In this document: piece after piece, positions 32,857-43,429 of the stretch | How positions within the stretch are numbered: position 1 is the first letter of the stretch | Layout: every line of letters begins with the position of its first letter | NCBI GenBank assembly: GCA_033977485.1 | Contig: CM066982.1 | Coordinates: forward strand, 35,194,218-35,258,217 | DNA from: Hydrangea macrophylla | Lineage: Eukaryota > Streptophyta > Magnoliopsida > Cornales > Hydrangeaceae | Direction of reading: 5' to 3' | DNA: 64,000 nucleotides | Notes under the pieces: generated by a model | Seen by the model: only the letters and a program-made list of their open reading frames with translations | Told to the model about the DNA's origin: nothing | The model's database searches: none | Translations under genes and position numbers: made by a program

Positions 32857-35800
32857 TTAAGCATAGTATCTCTTGAGACGGTCAATGTTGATTGGCTGAT
32901 TGAACTCAACTCCATCTAGATCCATCAGGTATGCCGCTCCTCCAGAGAGAAGCTTCTTGATGACGTATGGGCCAACCCAATTTGGCTTGAATTTCCCTCT
33001 AGGATCGAAAACGGGTGCTTTTAAGGCTTTAAGCACAAGGTCGCCTTCCTCAAGTTTTCTTGGACGGACCTTCTTGTTGAATGCTCGAGCTATTCTTCTC
33101 TGATACACATGCACATGATCAATTGCGGCCAACCTTTTCTCATCAAGTAACATTAGCTCCTCATATCTATCTCTTAGCCAATCAAATTCTGGAATCTCGG
33201 ATTCTGCCACAACTCTCAAAGATGGTAGTTCTATTTCAACTGGGAGTACTGCTTCCATTCCGTAAGCCAATGAATAAGGAGTGGCTCCTGTAGATGTTCG
33301 GATAGATGTTCTGTATCCCCACAGTGCATACGGTAACTTCTCATGCCAATCTCGGTATGTATCAGTCATCTTTCTTAAGATCGTCTTCAAATTCTTATTA
33401 GCTGCTTCAACTGCCCCATTTGTTTGTGGCCTATACGGCGCTGACATGTGGTGCATGATCTTGTATTCTTCTAGTAGATCCAAAACCTCTTTCTGGAAGT
33501 GACTGCCATGATCGGATATCAACTCATGAGGGACCCCGTATCGGCAGATTATATTTCTTCTGATAAATCTGGCCACATCTTTAGCCTTCAATGTCGCATA
33601 AGACTCTGCTTCCACCCATTTTGTGAAATAATCAATTGCTACCAGGATGTATTGATGCCCATTAGACGCCTTCGGGGTTACTTCTCCAATAACATCTATT
33701 CCCCAAACTGAGAATGGCCAAGGGGTAGTCATGTTGTATAGCAGTGACGGCGGCACATGCTTCATATTGGCATGGATCTGACATTTGTGACATTTTCTGA
33801 CATATTCATAGCAGTCCTTGTCCATAGTAGTCCAATAATATCCTTGTCGGATGATCTTCTTAGCTAACATGTGTCCACTCATATGAGGACCACACACCCC
33901 TTCATGAATTTGCTCCATCATCTTTCTCGCACTGTTTCCATACAGACATGTCAAGTTGAATCCATTGTGAGATCTCTTCAATAGATTTCCGCCACAAATC
34001 ATGAATTGAGCCGAGAATCTTCTTATGGCTCTCTTGTCTTTCTCGGAGGCGCCTTCCGGATATTCCCCATTTTCAATGAAGTTCCACACGTCGGTGTACC
34101 ACGGAAGTTCTTCTGCTTCTTCTATTTCCCCAATCATCTCATAAGACGGCTTTTCCCTTTGTTCAATCATCAAAGGAGTTAGCTTTATCCCCACAGGAAT
34201 CTCAATCATTGACGCTAAAGTAGCCAAAGAGTCTGTTAGCTGATTTTCTTCTCGAGGCAGGTAGAAGAACGTGATATGTAAGAAACGAGTTCGTAAAGAA
34301 TCAAGATACTCATGATAGGGTTTTAACTTCTCTTCCTTGACTTTCCAATCTCCTCGAACTTGGGATATGATCAAATTGGAATCCCCGAATACATCAAGTT
34401 TCCTTACCTCCAAAGTCAATGCGGCTTCTAGCCCCAAGATACAAGCTTCATACTCAGCAGTGTTGTTGGTGGAAGTGTACTTCAGCTTAATAGAGAACGG
34501 GGTATGTGCTCCTTCAGGGGATACAAGGATGATTCCTACTCCATATCCTTTTTGGTTTGCAGCTCCATCAAAGTACATTTTCCACACATCTTCTTTTAAT
34601 TCCATCAATCCTTCGTCAGGGAACATGAACTCTCCTTCGTTTTCCAGATTTATCGGATGTTCTGCTAAATGTTCTGCGACAGCCCTTCCTTTAACAGATT
34701 TACTCGTAGCATGTATCAAGTCAAACTCAGATAGCATCAATGTCCATCGGGAGATTCTTCCGATCAATGCTGGTTTTTCAAATAGGTACTTCAAAGGATC
34801 CATTCGGGAGATTAAAACAACAGGGAAGGCCAACATATAATGCCTCAGACGACGAGTGGCCCAAACCAAAGCCCAACATGTCTTTTCTAACGGAGAATAC
34901 TTCAATTCGTATCCAGTCATCCTTTTACTTAAGTAGTAAATGGCTTTCTCTGTACGCCCTTCATCTCCTTCTTGGGCTAACATGCATCCCATAGCATTCT
35001 CTGACACGGATAAGTACAACAGCAAAGGCTTCCCTGACTTCGGGGGTGAAAGAACCGGTGGGTTTGATAAATAAGCCTTGATCTTGTCAAAAGCTTCTTG
35101 ACATTGATTGTCCCATTCGAATTTCTTCCCTTTTCTCAACAAGCTGAAAAGCGGATCGCAAGTAGCAGTGAGCTTAGATATGAAGCGACTGATGAATTGG
35201 ATTCTTCCCAGAAATCCTCTTACTTCATTTTCATTTGTCGGAGGCGGCATATCCATAATAGCCTTGATCTTTGTGGGGTCAACCTCAATTCCTCTCTGTG
35301 TGATGAGAAATCCCAGCAGCTTTCCGGTGGTAACTCCAAAAGTACACTTCTGTGGATTCAATCTCATTCTGTATTTCCTTAATCTTTCAAAGAACTTGGC
35401 GAGTGCTGTTAAATGCCCACTTCTTTCTTTGGACTTAACAATCATATCATCCACATAAACTTCTACCTCTTTATGGATCATGTCATGTAACAAAGTAGTA
35501 GCAGCTCTCTGATAGGTCGCTCCGGCATTCTTTAACCCAAATGGCATCACTCGGTAGCAATACGTCCCCCAGTGAGTTGTGAATGTAGTCTTTTCTCTGT
35601 CTTCGGGTGCCATTAAAATCTGATTGTACCCTGAGAAACCATCCATGAATGATAACAACTCATGCCCCGCGGTGCTATCTACCAGAACATCTATGTGTGG
35701 AAGCGGAAAATCATCCTTAGGACTAGCCTTGTTTAGATCTCTGAAGTCAACACATACACGGATCCTTCCATCCTTCTTTGGCACAGGAACTATATTGGCT

Positions 35801-37087
35801 TTCCATTCCGGATATTGGGTTACCATCAGGAATCCAGCTTTCAATTGTTTCTCAACTTCTTCTGTGATCTTCAAAGTCCATTCGGGTCTCATGCGTCTCA
35901 ACTTTTGCTTAACAGGTTTTGAATTTGGAAAGAGAGGGATGTGGTGTTGGACAATCTCTGGATCGATGCCTGGCATATCTTGGTAGGACCAAGCGAAAAC
36001 ATCTTTAAATTCTTTTAATAAGTTGATTAGTTCATTGCTTTCTTGTGAAGTGAGTGTGGTGCCAATATGAACATTTTGTGGATTATCTTCATTATCCAAG
36101 TTTATTAGCAAAGTTTCTTCAATAATCTTGCATGCAGATTCATTTTCATTTTCAGTTAATCTTTGCAAATCCTCAGAAATTTCAAAATCAAGATCATCAG
36201 ACACAGAAGAGTAAGCAAAATCCTCGTTCATTTCATTAACATTTTTGGGTACATCAAAAGCAAAAGCAGACTCAACATCATGGCTCATATTGGCCTTTAC
36301 AGACTTCCGGGGAAATGGGGGAGGGGATTTGTTGACTTCCGATTCTATCACCCAATTGTTCAGAGCTCCCTCTATTGGCTTGATTTCTTTCACATTTCCC
36401 AGTGCTTCTTCGGCATCCATCAGCATGTTCAGCTCTTCATCCATTAGCATGTTCAAATCATCACTTGTCATCAGCTCAGCCCAGTCCTTCCTTTCTTTCT
36501 TGATAGGCGGAGTATACAAGAACGGATCCTCATAGTCGGAGAACTCATGTTTGAAGAAAATCTCAAATCCAGGCTTAATGTTCTTGGTAGCCGGATCATA
36601 CCATGGTTCAGGGAACCCACAGAAGGGAAAGTCATCGCCTTCTTTCACGAAGTATCCATTCAGGATTCTTGGCCCAGAAACAACCATCGGCCCTTTTCCT
36701 TTTGTCATCTTCTTCTTATCTTCTTCAGTCAATTGATACCCAAGCCCAGATTTATCTTTCTGTTCGTGGAAGTTCGGTGGTTCAGTTATTCCTTGTTGAC
36801 GACGACCTAGTCCCATTCCAGGAAAATAGTTCATCTTCCGCACCATATGAGCCACTTTAGGATTGGCATACTGGTCAAAGTACAATGGCATGACTTCAGG
36901 GATCCAATTCTGTCCCACTTCTTCTTGTAGATCTTTGGCAACCGGGTTTCCCTTCTCGAACATCTTTCTATATTCGCGTCCGGTGATGAACGGCTTCTTT
37001 TTCTTGATCGGAGTGATTTCTTCGCCCCAGACAGATGCATCAGGAAGTTTCTTCTCATAGCTGAGTCGATCCCAAACGGATTTCTTT
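32857..37087 (-). CDS. Tat/Ogre pol: RT, RNase H, second RNase H, integrase
   Basis: The first methionine is at 36963 (1368 codons), but the frame is open from about 37087, just after an in-frame TAA at the protease frame change. Approximate residues counted from that methionine are as follows. Residues 41-58 are a G-patch-like stretch (MNYFPGMGLGRRQQG). RT, about 370-580, has VCVDFRDLNKAS, MPFGLKNAGATYQR and YVDD near 502. A first, degenerate RNase H/connection spans 610-760. A second RNase H at 790-910 has acidic residues in YFDGAANQ, NTAEYEACILG, FGDSNLII and LTDSLA; such an extra domain is known in Tat elements. Integrase, 1015-1200, has a CHKC zinc motif and D-D-E in GIDVIGE, ISDHGSHF and GAVEAANK, then a C-terminal DNA-binding part. 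All catalytic residues appear intact, so the enzyme is probably functional. Confidence 0.95.
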
Positions 37088-37823
37088 TCTTAGCTCCTTC
37101 ATTTATCATTCCCACAAAGTTGAATCCTCCTAATTCATTTTCTTCTTCCGGTGTTTGGACTTCTAGCACAGGACCATGGCTTGTCCCTTCTTCTTTGATC
37201 CAGCTATCCCCAAAGATTGTTACCACATCCTCTTTCCAGATGAACTTGACTTTCTGGTGGAGAGTGGAGGCGACTGCATCATTCACATGTAACCACGGAC
37301 GTCCCAATAGCAGATTAAAGCTAGCCGGAATATCAATCACTTGGAAATCAGCTTCTTTGTTTAATGGCCCGACTTCAATTTTCAACTTAATCATTCCCAC
37401 AATGGCCCTTTTGGTGTTATCATAGGCCCTCACAGTTTGTGTTGATGGCAAGAGTTCTGAAATAGACAACCCCATTCTGAGAGCTGTTTGGAGAGGACAT
37501 ACATTCAAGGCTGACCCATTATCTACCAAGCAGACCGGTACTCTATTCCCCAGGCAATGTACAGTGATGTAGAGAGCTCTGTTGTGGTGTGCCCCTTCCG
37601 GCGGTAAATCTTCATCTGTGAATGTGATTACAGGCTTACAAGGCTTTGAAGAGATCATGTTTACTAGATCTTCGGGAGTAGTATTGACAGAAACATCCAA
37701 ACGATTGAGAGTATCGAGCATGGCCTGCCTGTGTTTGTGAGAGGTCATAAGTAATCCCCATACTGAGATCCAAGCTTGTGTTTTCTTCAATTGCTTTAGG
37801 ATTTCATCTTCTTCTTCGCTCAC
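36831..37823 (-). CDS. Tat/Ogre retropepsin protease frame
   Basis: An open frame overlapping the end of gag and the start of pol, in a frame different from both. It is actually open from about 37878, just after a TGA that lies inside gag in the gag frame's neighbour, and I see no clear start codon. The active site reads VPVCLVDNGSALNVCPL (DNGS in place of DTGS, usual in this lineage), followed by a LLGRPWLH motif. Family-like sequence stops at GMINEGAKK near 37085; the remaining C-terminal residues, to 36831, are a frame shadow of pol. Expression must need frameshifts at both ends, or the element is fed by relatives. It processes the Gag-Pol precursor. Confidence 0.8.
   Translation of the reverse strand: MSEEEDEILKQLKKTQAWISVWGLLMTSHKHRQAMLDTLNRLDVSVNTTPEDLVNMISSKPCKPVITFTDEDLPPEGAHHNRALYITVHCLGNRVPVCLVDNGSALNVCPLQTALRMGLSISELLPSTQTVRAYDNTKRAIVGMIKLKIEVGPLNKEADFQVIDIPASFNLLLGRPWLHVNDAVASTLHQKVKFIWKEDVVTIFGDSWIKEEGTSHGPVLEVQTPEEENELGGFNFVGMINEGAKKRNPFGIDSAMRRNFLMHLSGAKKSLRSRKRSRSSPDANIERCSRRETRLPKIYKKKWDRIGSLKSCHCTLTSMPILKWLIWCGR
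37078..37096 (-). other. Frame change between protease and RT at a purine run
   Basis: On the minus strand GCTAAGAAAAGAAATCC lets the protease frame (AKKRN) pass to the pol frame (KKSVWDRLSYEKK) with a -1 slip; in the pol frame a TAA lies at the start of the run. It could be a programmed slip or a one-base deletion. Confidence 0.6.
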
Positions 37824-37863
37824 GGCTCCTTTACCAGCCTCTTTTGCTTTGACGACTTCTTTC

Positions 37864-39318
37864 TCATTCCATGTTCCTCAAGATGCAAATTGCAGCGTCT
37901 TCCGGAAGTTGAACATCCATAGCTGGTTGATTCGAGGATGTGATGTAGATCTTTGGGTTATAAATCTGAGATCCTTCTTCTACAAAGTTAACATTTGGCA
38001 TGTTCCCCTTATGATTAGGGAGAGGATTCTTCTGAACATTTGGCTGAGAGGGAGGAGGGGAGATGACCCCTTTTTCAATCAAGTCTTCAATTTCATGGCG
38101 AAGTCTCCAGCATCTATCTGTGCTATGTCCACGGCCTTGATGAAAGTCACAAAAGAACTCTGTTTTGAAACCCGGTGGAAGTGGATTTGGCTCTGGTTTA
38201 GGTTCCAATTTCTGCAAGTACCCTTTTTCTATCATTCTTTCAAGTGCGGTGCTTAGTGGCATCCCCAAGTCGGAAAATTCTCTTTTCTCTCTCGACTGTT
38301 TCTGATTTTGACTTCCTCTTGCATTAGCCATACTTCGACGCTCTTTCTGAAAAGGCTGAGGAGATAGTGTGTTGACGTCAGCAGACTGATGATAGACTGG
38401 CCTTTCTGACTTTCTGTATCGATTGCTCGTGCTTTCTTTCTTGATCTTTCCATCTCTAATGGCATCTTCTATCAAAGTTCCCACATCAAACAGCTGTTCG
38501 AAACTCACAATGGACTGAAATTCTAGCCTTTCCAAGTATTCGGGCTGTAGATTCTTGATGATCATTCGGACCTGATCTTTTTCCGCTGGCCTGCTAGTCA
38601 TTTGAGCAGCTTTAGCTCTCCAACGAGTAAGGAAACCTGCGAAGGATTCCCTATACTCTTGTCGGGTGGTTTCTAGATCTCTTGCAGTTACATCAAACAA
38701 CTGGTTATATGAATATTGAGCCACGAAAGCTTTGGCCAATGCCTCCCAATCTCTGGTTATGGCTGGTTCCAACGTCAAGTACCATGAAAGTGCTGCTCCA
38801 CTCAAAACTCTTGGAAACAATAGAGCGAAGAGGTCAGATCCAATGCCCATGGGCTGCAAAGTTCCTACATAAAGCCTCAGATAGCTCTTTGGATTTCCGG
38901 TTCCATTGAAAAATTCAATATGCGGCATCTTAAACTTCTCTGGGAGTTTGGTTTTTGGAGCGTCACACAACCCTTCAACATCGAACAAATACTCATCCAC
39001 CCCTTTGCTCTTTCTGATCACACTCTCTAGTTTGTCGATCTTGGCCAACTTGTCCTGAATTTCCTGATCTAGCTGAACCTTTGGTTGAACTGTCTCCCCA
39101 AAATCTTCTTCTTCATGATGCTCTGGAGGTGGTGGTGGTGGATTAGTTAGCTGCTCAATCATTCTCATCATAGTGGCAAGTTGTTCTCGATTCTGCTCCC
39201 TGCTCTGATCCAAGGCAGCTTGCATTGCGGCCAATCTGGCTTCCATATCCGCTTCGTATGTCATATCTTCAACCCTAGTCGACTCGGCTGTTCCTTCTTC
39301 TAACCCTGATCTGATCAA
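37864..39318 (-). CDS. Tat/Ogre Gag
   Basis: 484 residues from a methionine at 39318. The N-terminal 70 residues are helical and glutamine-rich with a PPPPPP run, probably a coiled coil (MEARLAAMQAALDQSREQNR). The capsid domain (about 130-270) has MPHIEFFNGTGNPKSYLRL, LSGAALSWYLTL and ETTRQEYRESFAGFLTRWRA. Near residue 400 the cysteine/histidine cluster FFCDFHQGRGHSTDRCWRLR (C-x2-H-x4-H-x4-C) is the nucleocapsid motif typical of Tat. It ends at TGA 37864-37866, overlapping the open protease frame by a few codons, so a +1 shift (or one-base indel) is needed to continue. Gag assembles the cytoplasmic particle that packages element RNA. The frame is uninterrupted. Confidence 0.93.
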   Translation of the reverse strand: MIRSGLEEGTAESTRVEDMTYEADMEARLAAMQAALDQSREQNREQLATMMRMIEQLTNPPPPPPEHHEEEDFGETVQPKVQLDQEIQDKLAKIDKLESVIRKSKGVDEYLFDVEGLCDAPKTKLPEKFKMPHIEFFNGTGNPKSYLRLYVGTLQPMGIGSDLFALLFPRVLSGAALSWYLTLEPAITRDWEALAKAFVAQYSYNQLFDVTARDLETTRQEYRESFAGFLTRWRAKAAQMTSRPAEKDQVRMIIKNLQPEYLERLEFQSIVSFEQLFDVGTLIEDAIRDGKIKKESTSNRYRKSERPVYHQSADVNTLSPQPFQKERRSMANARGSQNQKQSREKREFSDLGMPLSTALERMIEKGYLQKLEPKPEPNPLPPGFKTEFFCDFHQGRGHSTDRCWRLRHEIEDLIEKGVISPPPSQPNVQKNPLPNHKGNMPNVNFVEEGSQIYNPKIYITSSNQPAMDVQLPEDAAICILRNME

Positions 39319-40732
39319 ACGGCTGTTCGGAGCTCTGACCCAGAAAGGAGTACAACTTTTCGGTCCTATCTTTTCTTATCTGGTTTATTTAGGGATTTTC
39401 AAATAATCAGGTATCTTTATTGCAAAAGAATTTTTCAAAGAATGATATAAGAAGGTGGATTTACAAAGATGGAAATCATAAATGGAAAATCATTTCCTTT
39501 TTCAAAAACATTTTTCTTAAAATCAAAGAAATCTTTTCAAGCTTTCAAAATTCTGAGGAAAACAAATCTTTTCTTTTGAAAGTATATTAGAGGCGTCGCA
39601 CTCGTGAGTCGTATATGCAATGCTCGTGTAGTGCATGCAAATGCAGATGAAATGCAATCTAATCTAAATGCAATGCACCTTAATCTAGCTTAGACCTAGC
39701 ACATCAGCACATAAGCACATAAGATTCCTTAAGTATGCTAATCACCCTACTAATCCAATCATTATCCAAGGATTTTGAGTTTTGAAATTCTTGATGGTTC
39801 ATGTTTGAAAATTGAAATTTTTCATGAAAATCTTTGAAAGAGATGGGGAGATTTGTAATTTTCAAAAGAATTTTTGAACCATCAATGCTTGTGGTGAGAA
39901 ATCATGATTCTTAAAAATTGAGGTGGGAATTTTGAAATTCTAAGATCTGAGAGGAAGATTTTGAAATTGAATCATCATGATTTCTTGAAGACCAAAGTAA
40001 AATTTTTTTTTTTGAAATTCTCTAAAATCTAGGAGAATTTGAAATTGAATCATCAAAGTAGGAATTTTGGATTTCTCTAAAAATCTAGGAGAATTTGAAA
40101 GTGAATTTCAAAGCGAGTTTTCAAAAGGGATATTCCCGGAATTTTCAAAAGACTTGGGATTTTCAAAGAAGTGCTTATAATTTCAAAAATTTTCAAAATT
40201 GTCCTCAAATAATGATTGGATGTTCGGATAAAGACCATACTATCCTAGAGGAATCCACCATACAAGGTTTGATGATGCCTTCGCATACACGTCCTCATCA
40301 TCCACATAATCCCTTACGGGCAAGCGCAAGTAATTCATCACATTGTCCTAATCAAAGATGATAATCAAGATCCTAATTGAATGGTTCTATAGAAACTATA
40401 TGCAAAGGCCGGGTTTTAGTCTCATAAAGGGTCCATTAGCAAGCTCAGCGGTGTGGTTGACCGCCTCCCCGAGGGCGTGCCGTTCACACATAGGCTCTAT
40501 ATACCGCACGCGGTACAAGGCTAACGGTGACTACATGCTACCAAACCTCTTGACAAATAGAGGAAAGAGGGCCCTCTATCTTCAAGGCAATGATCTCAAG
40601 CAGTCGCGGTGAAAGAACAATGCAAGTGCAAATGCAGGCAGAAACAACATGATTATTGAATTAATAACAAGGATATTCATTGGTTCAAGTCAAACCCTCG
40701 AAGAACAAGAAACCATCGGTTTCATGTTCAAA
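39319..40732 (-). other. Leader between PBS and gag of the young Tat element
   Basis: Noncoding 1.4-kb leader, AT-rich next to gag with repeated TTTTGAAATT/TTTTGAAAATT words. Positions 40180-40732 are conserved with the fragment at 6800-7385 (complement). Packaging signals would be expected here; none can be named from sequence. Confidence 0.6.
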
Positions 40733-40750
40733 TCCCCAGCAGAGTCGCCA
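40733..40750 (-). other. Primer binding site of the young Tat element
   Basis: The minus strand reads TGGCGACTCTGCTGGGGA three bases inside the LTR end ...GGTCCACA. It is of the type expected for Tat/Ogre elements; I do not assign the tRNA. Confidence 0.85.
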
Positions 40751-40753
40751 GAT

Positions 40754-42681
40754 TGTGGACCACTGCGAAATGAGGAGCGGATCCTGACGCTCTCCCTCGA
40801 TAGTGTCCCGGGACGGATCCCAAGGAGCACACTTCAGGGAAAACTAGGACTTCCTCACGCGATCCTAGAGACAAAGAGTCGCCACCTAATTTTTATCGGG
40901 AATTAGGAAACCCAAGTTTGACTCGCCCAAAATTGAATAAGGTTACTCGCCCTTCATTACCAGAAACAAGGTTCGGGGGTCTTGGTACGAGAGGGGAAGG
41001 AGCCCAAGCAGGACTAAAGCACCCCCTCCTCGCCCTACCGAATGGTAGGCCTTGATTCAAATATCCTTGTTATTAATTCATAATAGATGTTGTTTCCTCA
41101 AACATACTAGATAGATATATACATGGCAAAAAGAAACATCTAATGAAAATCATTTCAAGAGACTAAATCAAGTAGAAAGCGGATGCTCATGCAATACAAG
41201 GGAGAAGTATACTCACAGTGGCTAGTCCCGCCCGGGACTGATGCAAATAAAGTAAACATGTCATGATATGCAAAGGGAACGAGAAGACTTACATTGGTTG
41301 ACTCAAGCGGAGTCGCGAAAGCAAAAAGAATGGAAACGTGCAATGCAATCATGCAACAATCCTAGATAAGATGTCTCTAACAAATAATCATATAAACGGA
41401 GACTACCCTAAAGGAAATGTGTCGTTGAAATCAAAGTTGTAAACCTAGAAAAATTCTAAAAGAAAGGATAGAGATAGTACATGATACATGGGCACTAAGC
41501 CACATGTAGACGAGGCAAACCACAAATCGACGTCCGGGTCCAAGGCACTTAATTCTCTGCACTCTTGGAGGATTCTCAATTACAAGACCAAAATTGATTT
41601 GAAGATCTTCTTCTTCAAGTGTTATTCAAGTGTTCTTCAAGCACTCATCCATGGAAGTTGAGGGAGGCAATTGATGTTCAAATTGTGGTCTAATTAGCCT
41701 AAGTTAATCTAAATTCAATTCATAATTTTCTCTCTCTAGAATTCACCTCAATTGAAAGTATATTCAAAGTATACTTATCTCTCTTGTATGTGCTTCTATG
41801 TGTGTTTGTATCTCTAAGTATATTCAAGTGTATCTCTTCCAAGTGTCTAGTGTGTTAAGATGTGATCTCATATGAGATGTATGAGATCTTATATAGAGTT
41901 TTGAAGACTTAGCTCTTAAGTTTCAGGGTTAAAACAGGATTTTTAGAGCTTAAAAGAGGGTTAAAATGGCCATTTCGGAGCCTAAACGCAATTTCCAGGC
42001 AATTTCCTCGCAGTGGGAAGCTTCTAGAAGGGTCTGGAACTCAAAAAGCTCCGTGGAGGACACAAATGGAAGTGGCGGTTATGGTGGGACCCGCCACCCC
42101 CATACCCAAAACCGCCACTTACTATTCTTGCTCCTCTGGTCACCCACAAACCCTGTTTCAAAAATCACGTGCACTGCTTTTCCAGATTTTTGTAAAAATG
42201 CTTTTTGGTGTCCGAAATCGTCCGTTTACGTACCGTTGGAAAGCTGTCAGGTTGAATTTCAGTATAAAAATATTTCCAGAGGTTTTATAATGAGAATTGA
42301 AGTCCAATTGAAGTCCGGAAGTCCTCCGGAACTTTCGTCGTCTTTTTGAAATCAAATGACGTCTTTTCCAAAATTGCTTTCAAATGTGCGTCGATTTCGA
42401 ACTTTTCTTTAAAATTGAATCTCTGGATACCTAGAATACTGCGTTTAGAACACTTAATGTTCATATAACCCTGAGAGAATATGAATTCTGAGAGATGATT
42501 TTGACAAAACCGGGATTTATCCATGGAAAAGGGCTTTTCTGAGCTTGAAGTCACTTTCCGAAGTCCGATCTTCTGATTGTGTGGAATCCAGTACCTTCCA
42601 CGGGGTACTTTTCATCATCGAATCCTCCAAGACGTTGTCCACCCTAAATCCTATCAGTGTGGTCAAAATTGGGTGTCTACA
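40754..42681 (-). repeat. 5' LTR of the young Tat element
   Basis: Identical to 25243-27170 at a constant offset of 15511 except for T at 41239 instead of C. A decamer AGAGTCGCCA at 40875-40884 repeats the PBS core inside the LTR. The TATA box is at 41888-41897 on the minus strand. Confidence 0.95.
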
Positions 42682-42686
42682 CCAAG
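42682..42686. other. Target site duplication CCAAG, right
   Basis: Partner of 25238-25242; the LTR of element A resumes here with CTATGGGTCTTC. Confidence 0.95.
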
Positions 42687-43429
42687 CTATGGGTCTTCTA
42701 AATCTGATAGTCGACAAAATGGGGGGTCTACAGTTTGCCCCTATTTGTCATGAACTTGCGTGACAACGCATATAGCAAGCGAGTGCCAAAGCTTTGAAGA
42801 GACAGGTCTTTTTGGAGGGTATATATTTAGGATAAAAGTGTTGCAAAAGATGCAAGGATGATGCTAAGGCTAGTGCTAGTCGTGCTCTTCGTGAGCTGCC
42901 TACGTATTCCAAGGGGAATTAGACCAGGATGTAGTTCAGGGCACAAAAGAACAAATCACATATGCACAACAAGACATGCGGATGCTATGCTATGAGAATA
43001 ATATGCAGTACATGGATATGATATGATTGTGTATATTAGTCTTATTATGCCAGCATTCTGATCTTAGCATGAGCTGGTGTTCTGATCCTATCATTAGCTG
43101 TTGCTGTGGGGTATGCCAATCCAAGTGGTCTTGTGTTGTACTAGTGTTTTGACTATGATGCAGTGGCCGACCATGGTCTGAAAAGACTCTGGGTCTCGTG
43201 GTAAACTTCTAGAATTATAGGAAGTGTGCTTCGCAAGTGAATAGAATCAGATGTAGGGTCCTTAAGGACGACAATAAAAGATAACCGACAAACACGGAAG
43301 TCCTGGATACCAAGCGATGGATACAAAAGTTCAAGATAGCCAACCGGAGAAGGATTTTGCGATAATCGACAAGCGAGAAGGCTCACAATAGCTGATGGGT
43401 GGGTAAGGGGCCTCATAATTTTTGACAAA

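Larger units (their letters stand above)
25243..42681 (-). mobile_element. Complete young Tat/Ogre-type Ty3/gypsy element with antisense PMD gene
   Basis: A 17439-bp element: 1928-bp LTRs at both ends, PBS (40733-40750), PPT (27171-27182) and target duplication CCAAG. Minus-strand order is leader, gag, protease, RT, two RNase H domains, integrase. The long 3' region carries satellite-like arrays and a six-exon PMD gene on the plus strand. By eye the LTRs differ at one position (C at 25728, T at 41239), which implies very recent insertion. Non-chromoviral Tat/Ogre affiliation rests on the DNGS protease, the second RNase H, the giant 3' region and the extra antisense gene. Confidence 0.93.
22148..42732 (-). 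repeat. LTR of Tat-like element A, split by a nested element
   Basis: The first part is 22148-25242 and the second 42687-42732; between them sits the young Tat element. In plus sense it begins TGTTGACACAC and ends GGGGGGTCTACA, followed by the PPT complement GTTTGCCCCT. It is homologous to 51180-54436 throughout (CAGAGTCGCCACTTGGTC, TTGTGAACCACCAAG, CTATGGGTCT). Joined length is about 3.1 kb. The minus-strand TATA box is at 24228-24235. It contains G12 (23554-23565) and C15 (24192-24206) runs and the GC-rich motif at 24381-24450. Confidence 0.8.

Noticed and set aside
34337..34840. A 167-codon plus-strand frame
   Set aside because: Shadow of the pol gene on the opposite strand, like the many other frames between 32900 and 38900 on the plus strand.
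40733..40750. tRNA-like sequence
   Set aside because: Only the 18-base complement of a tRNA 3' end, i.e. a primer binding site, without cloverleaf or promoter boxes. The same applies at 4837, 6803, 14103 and 63777.
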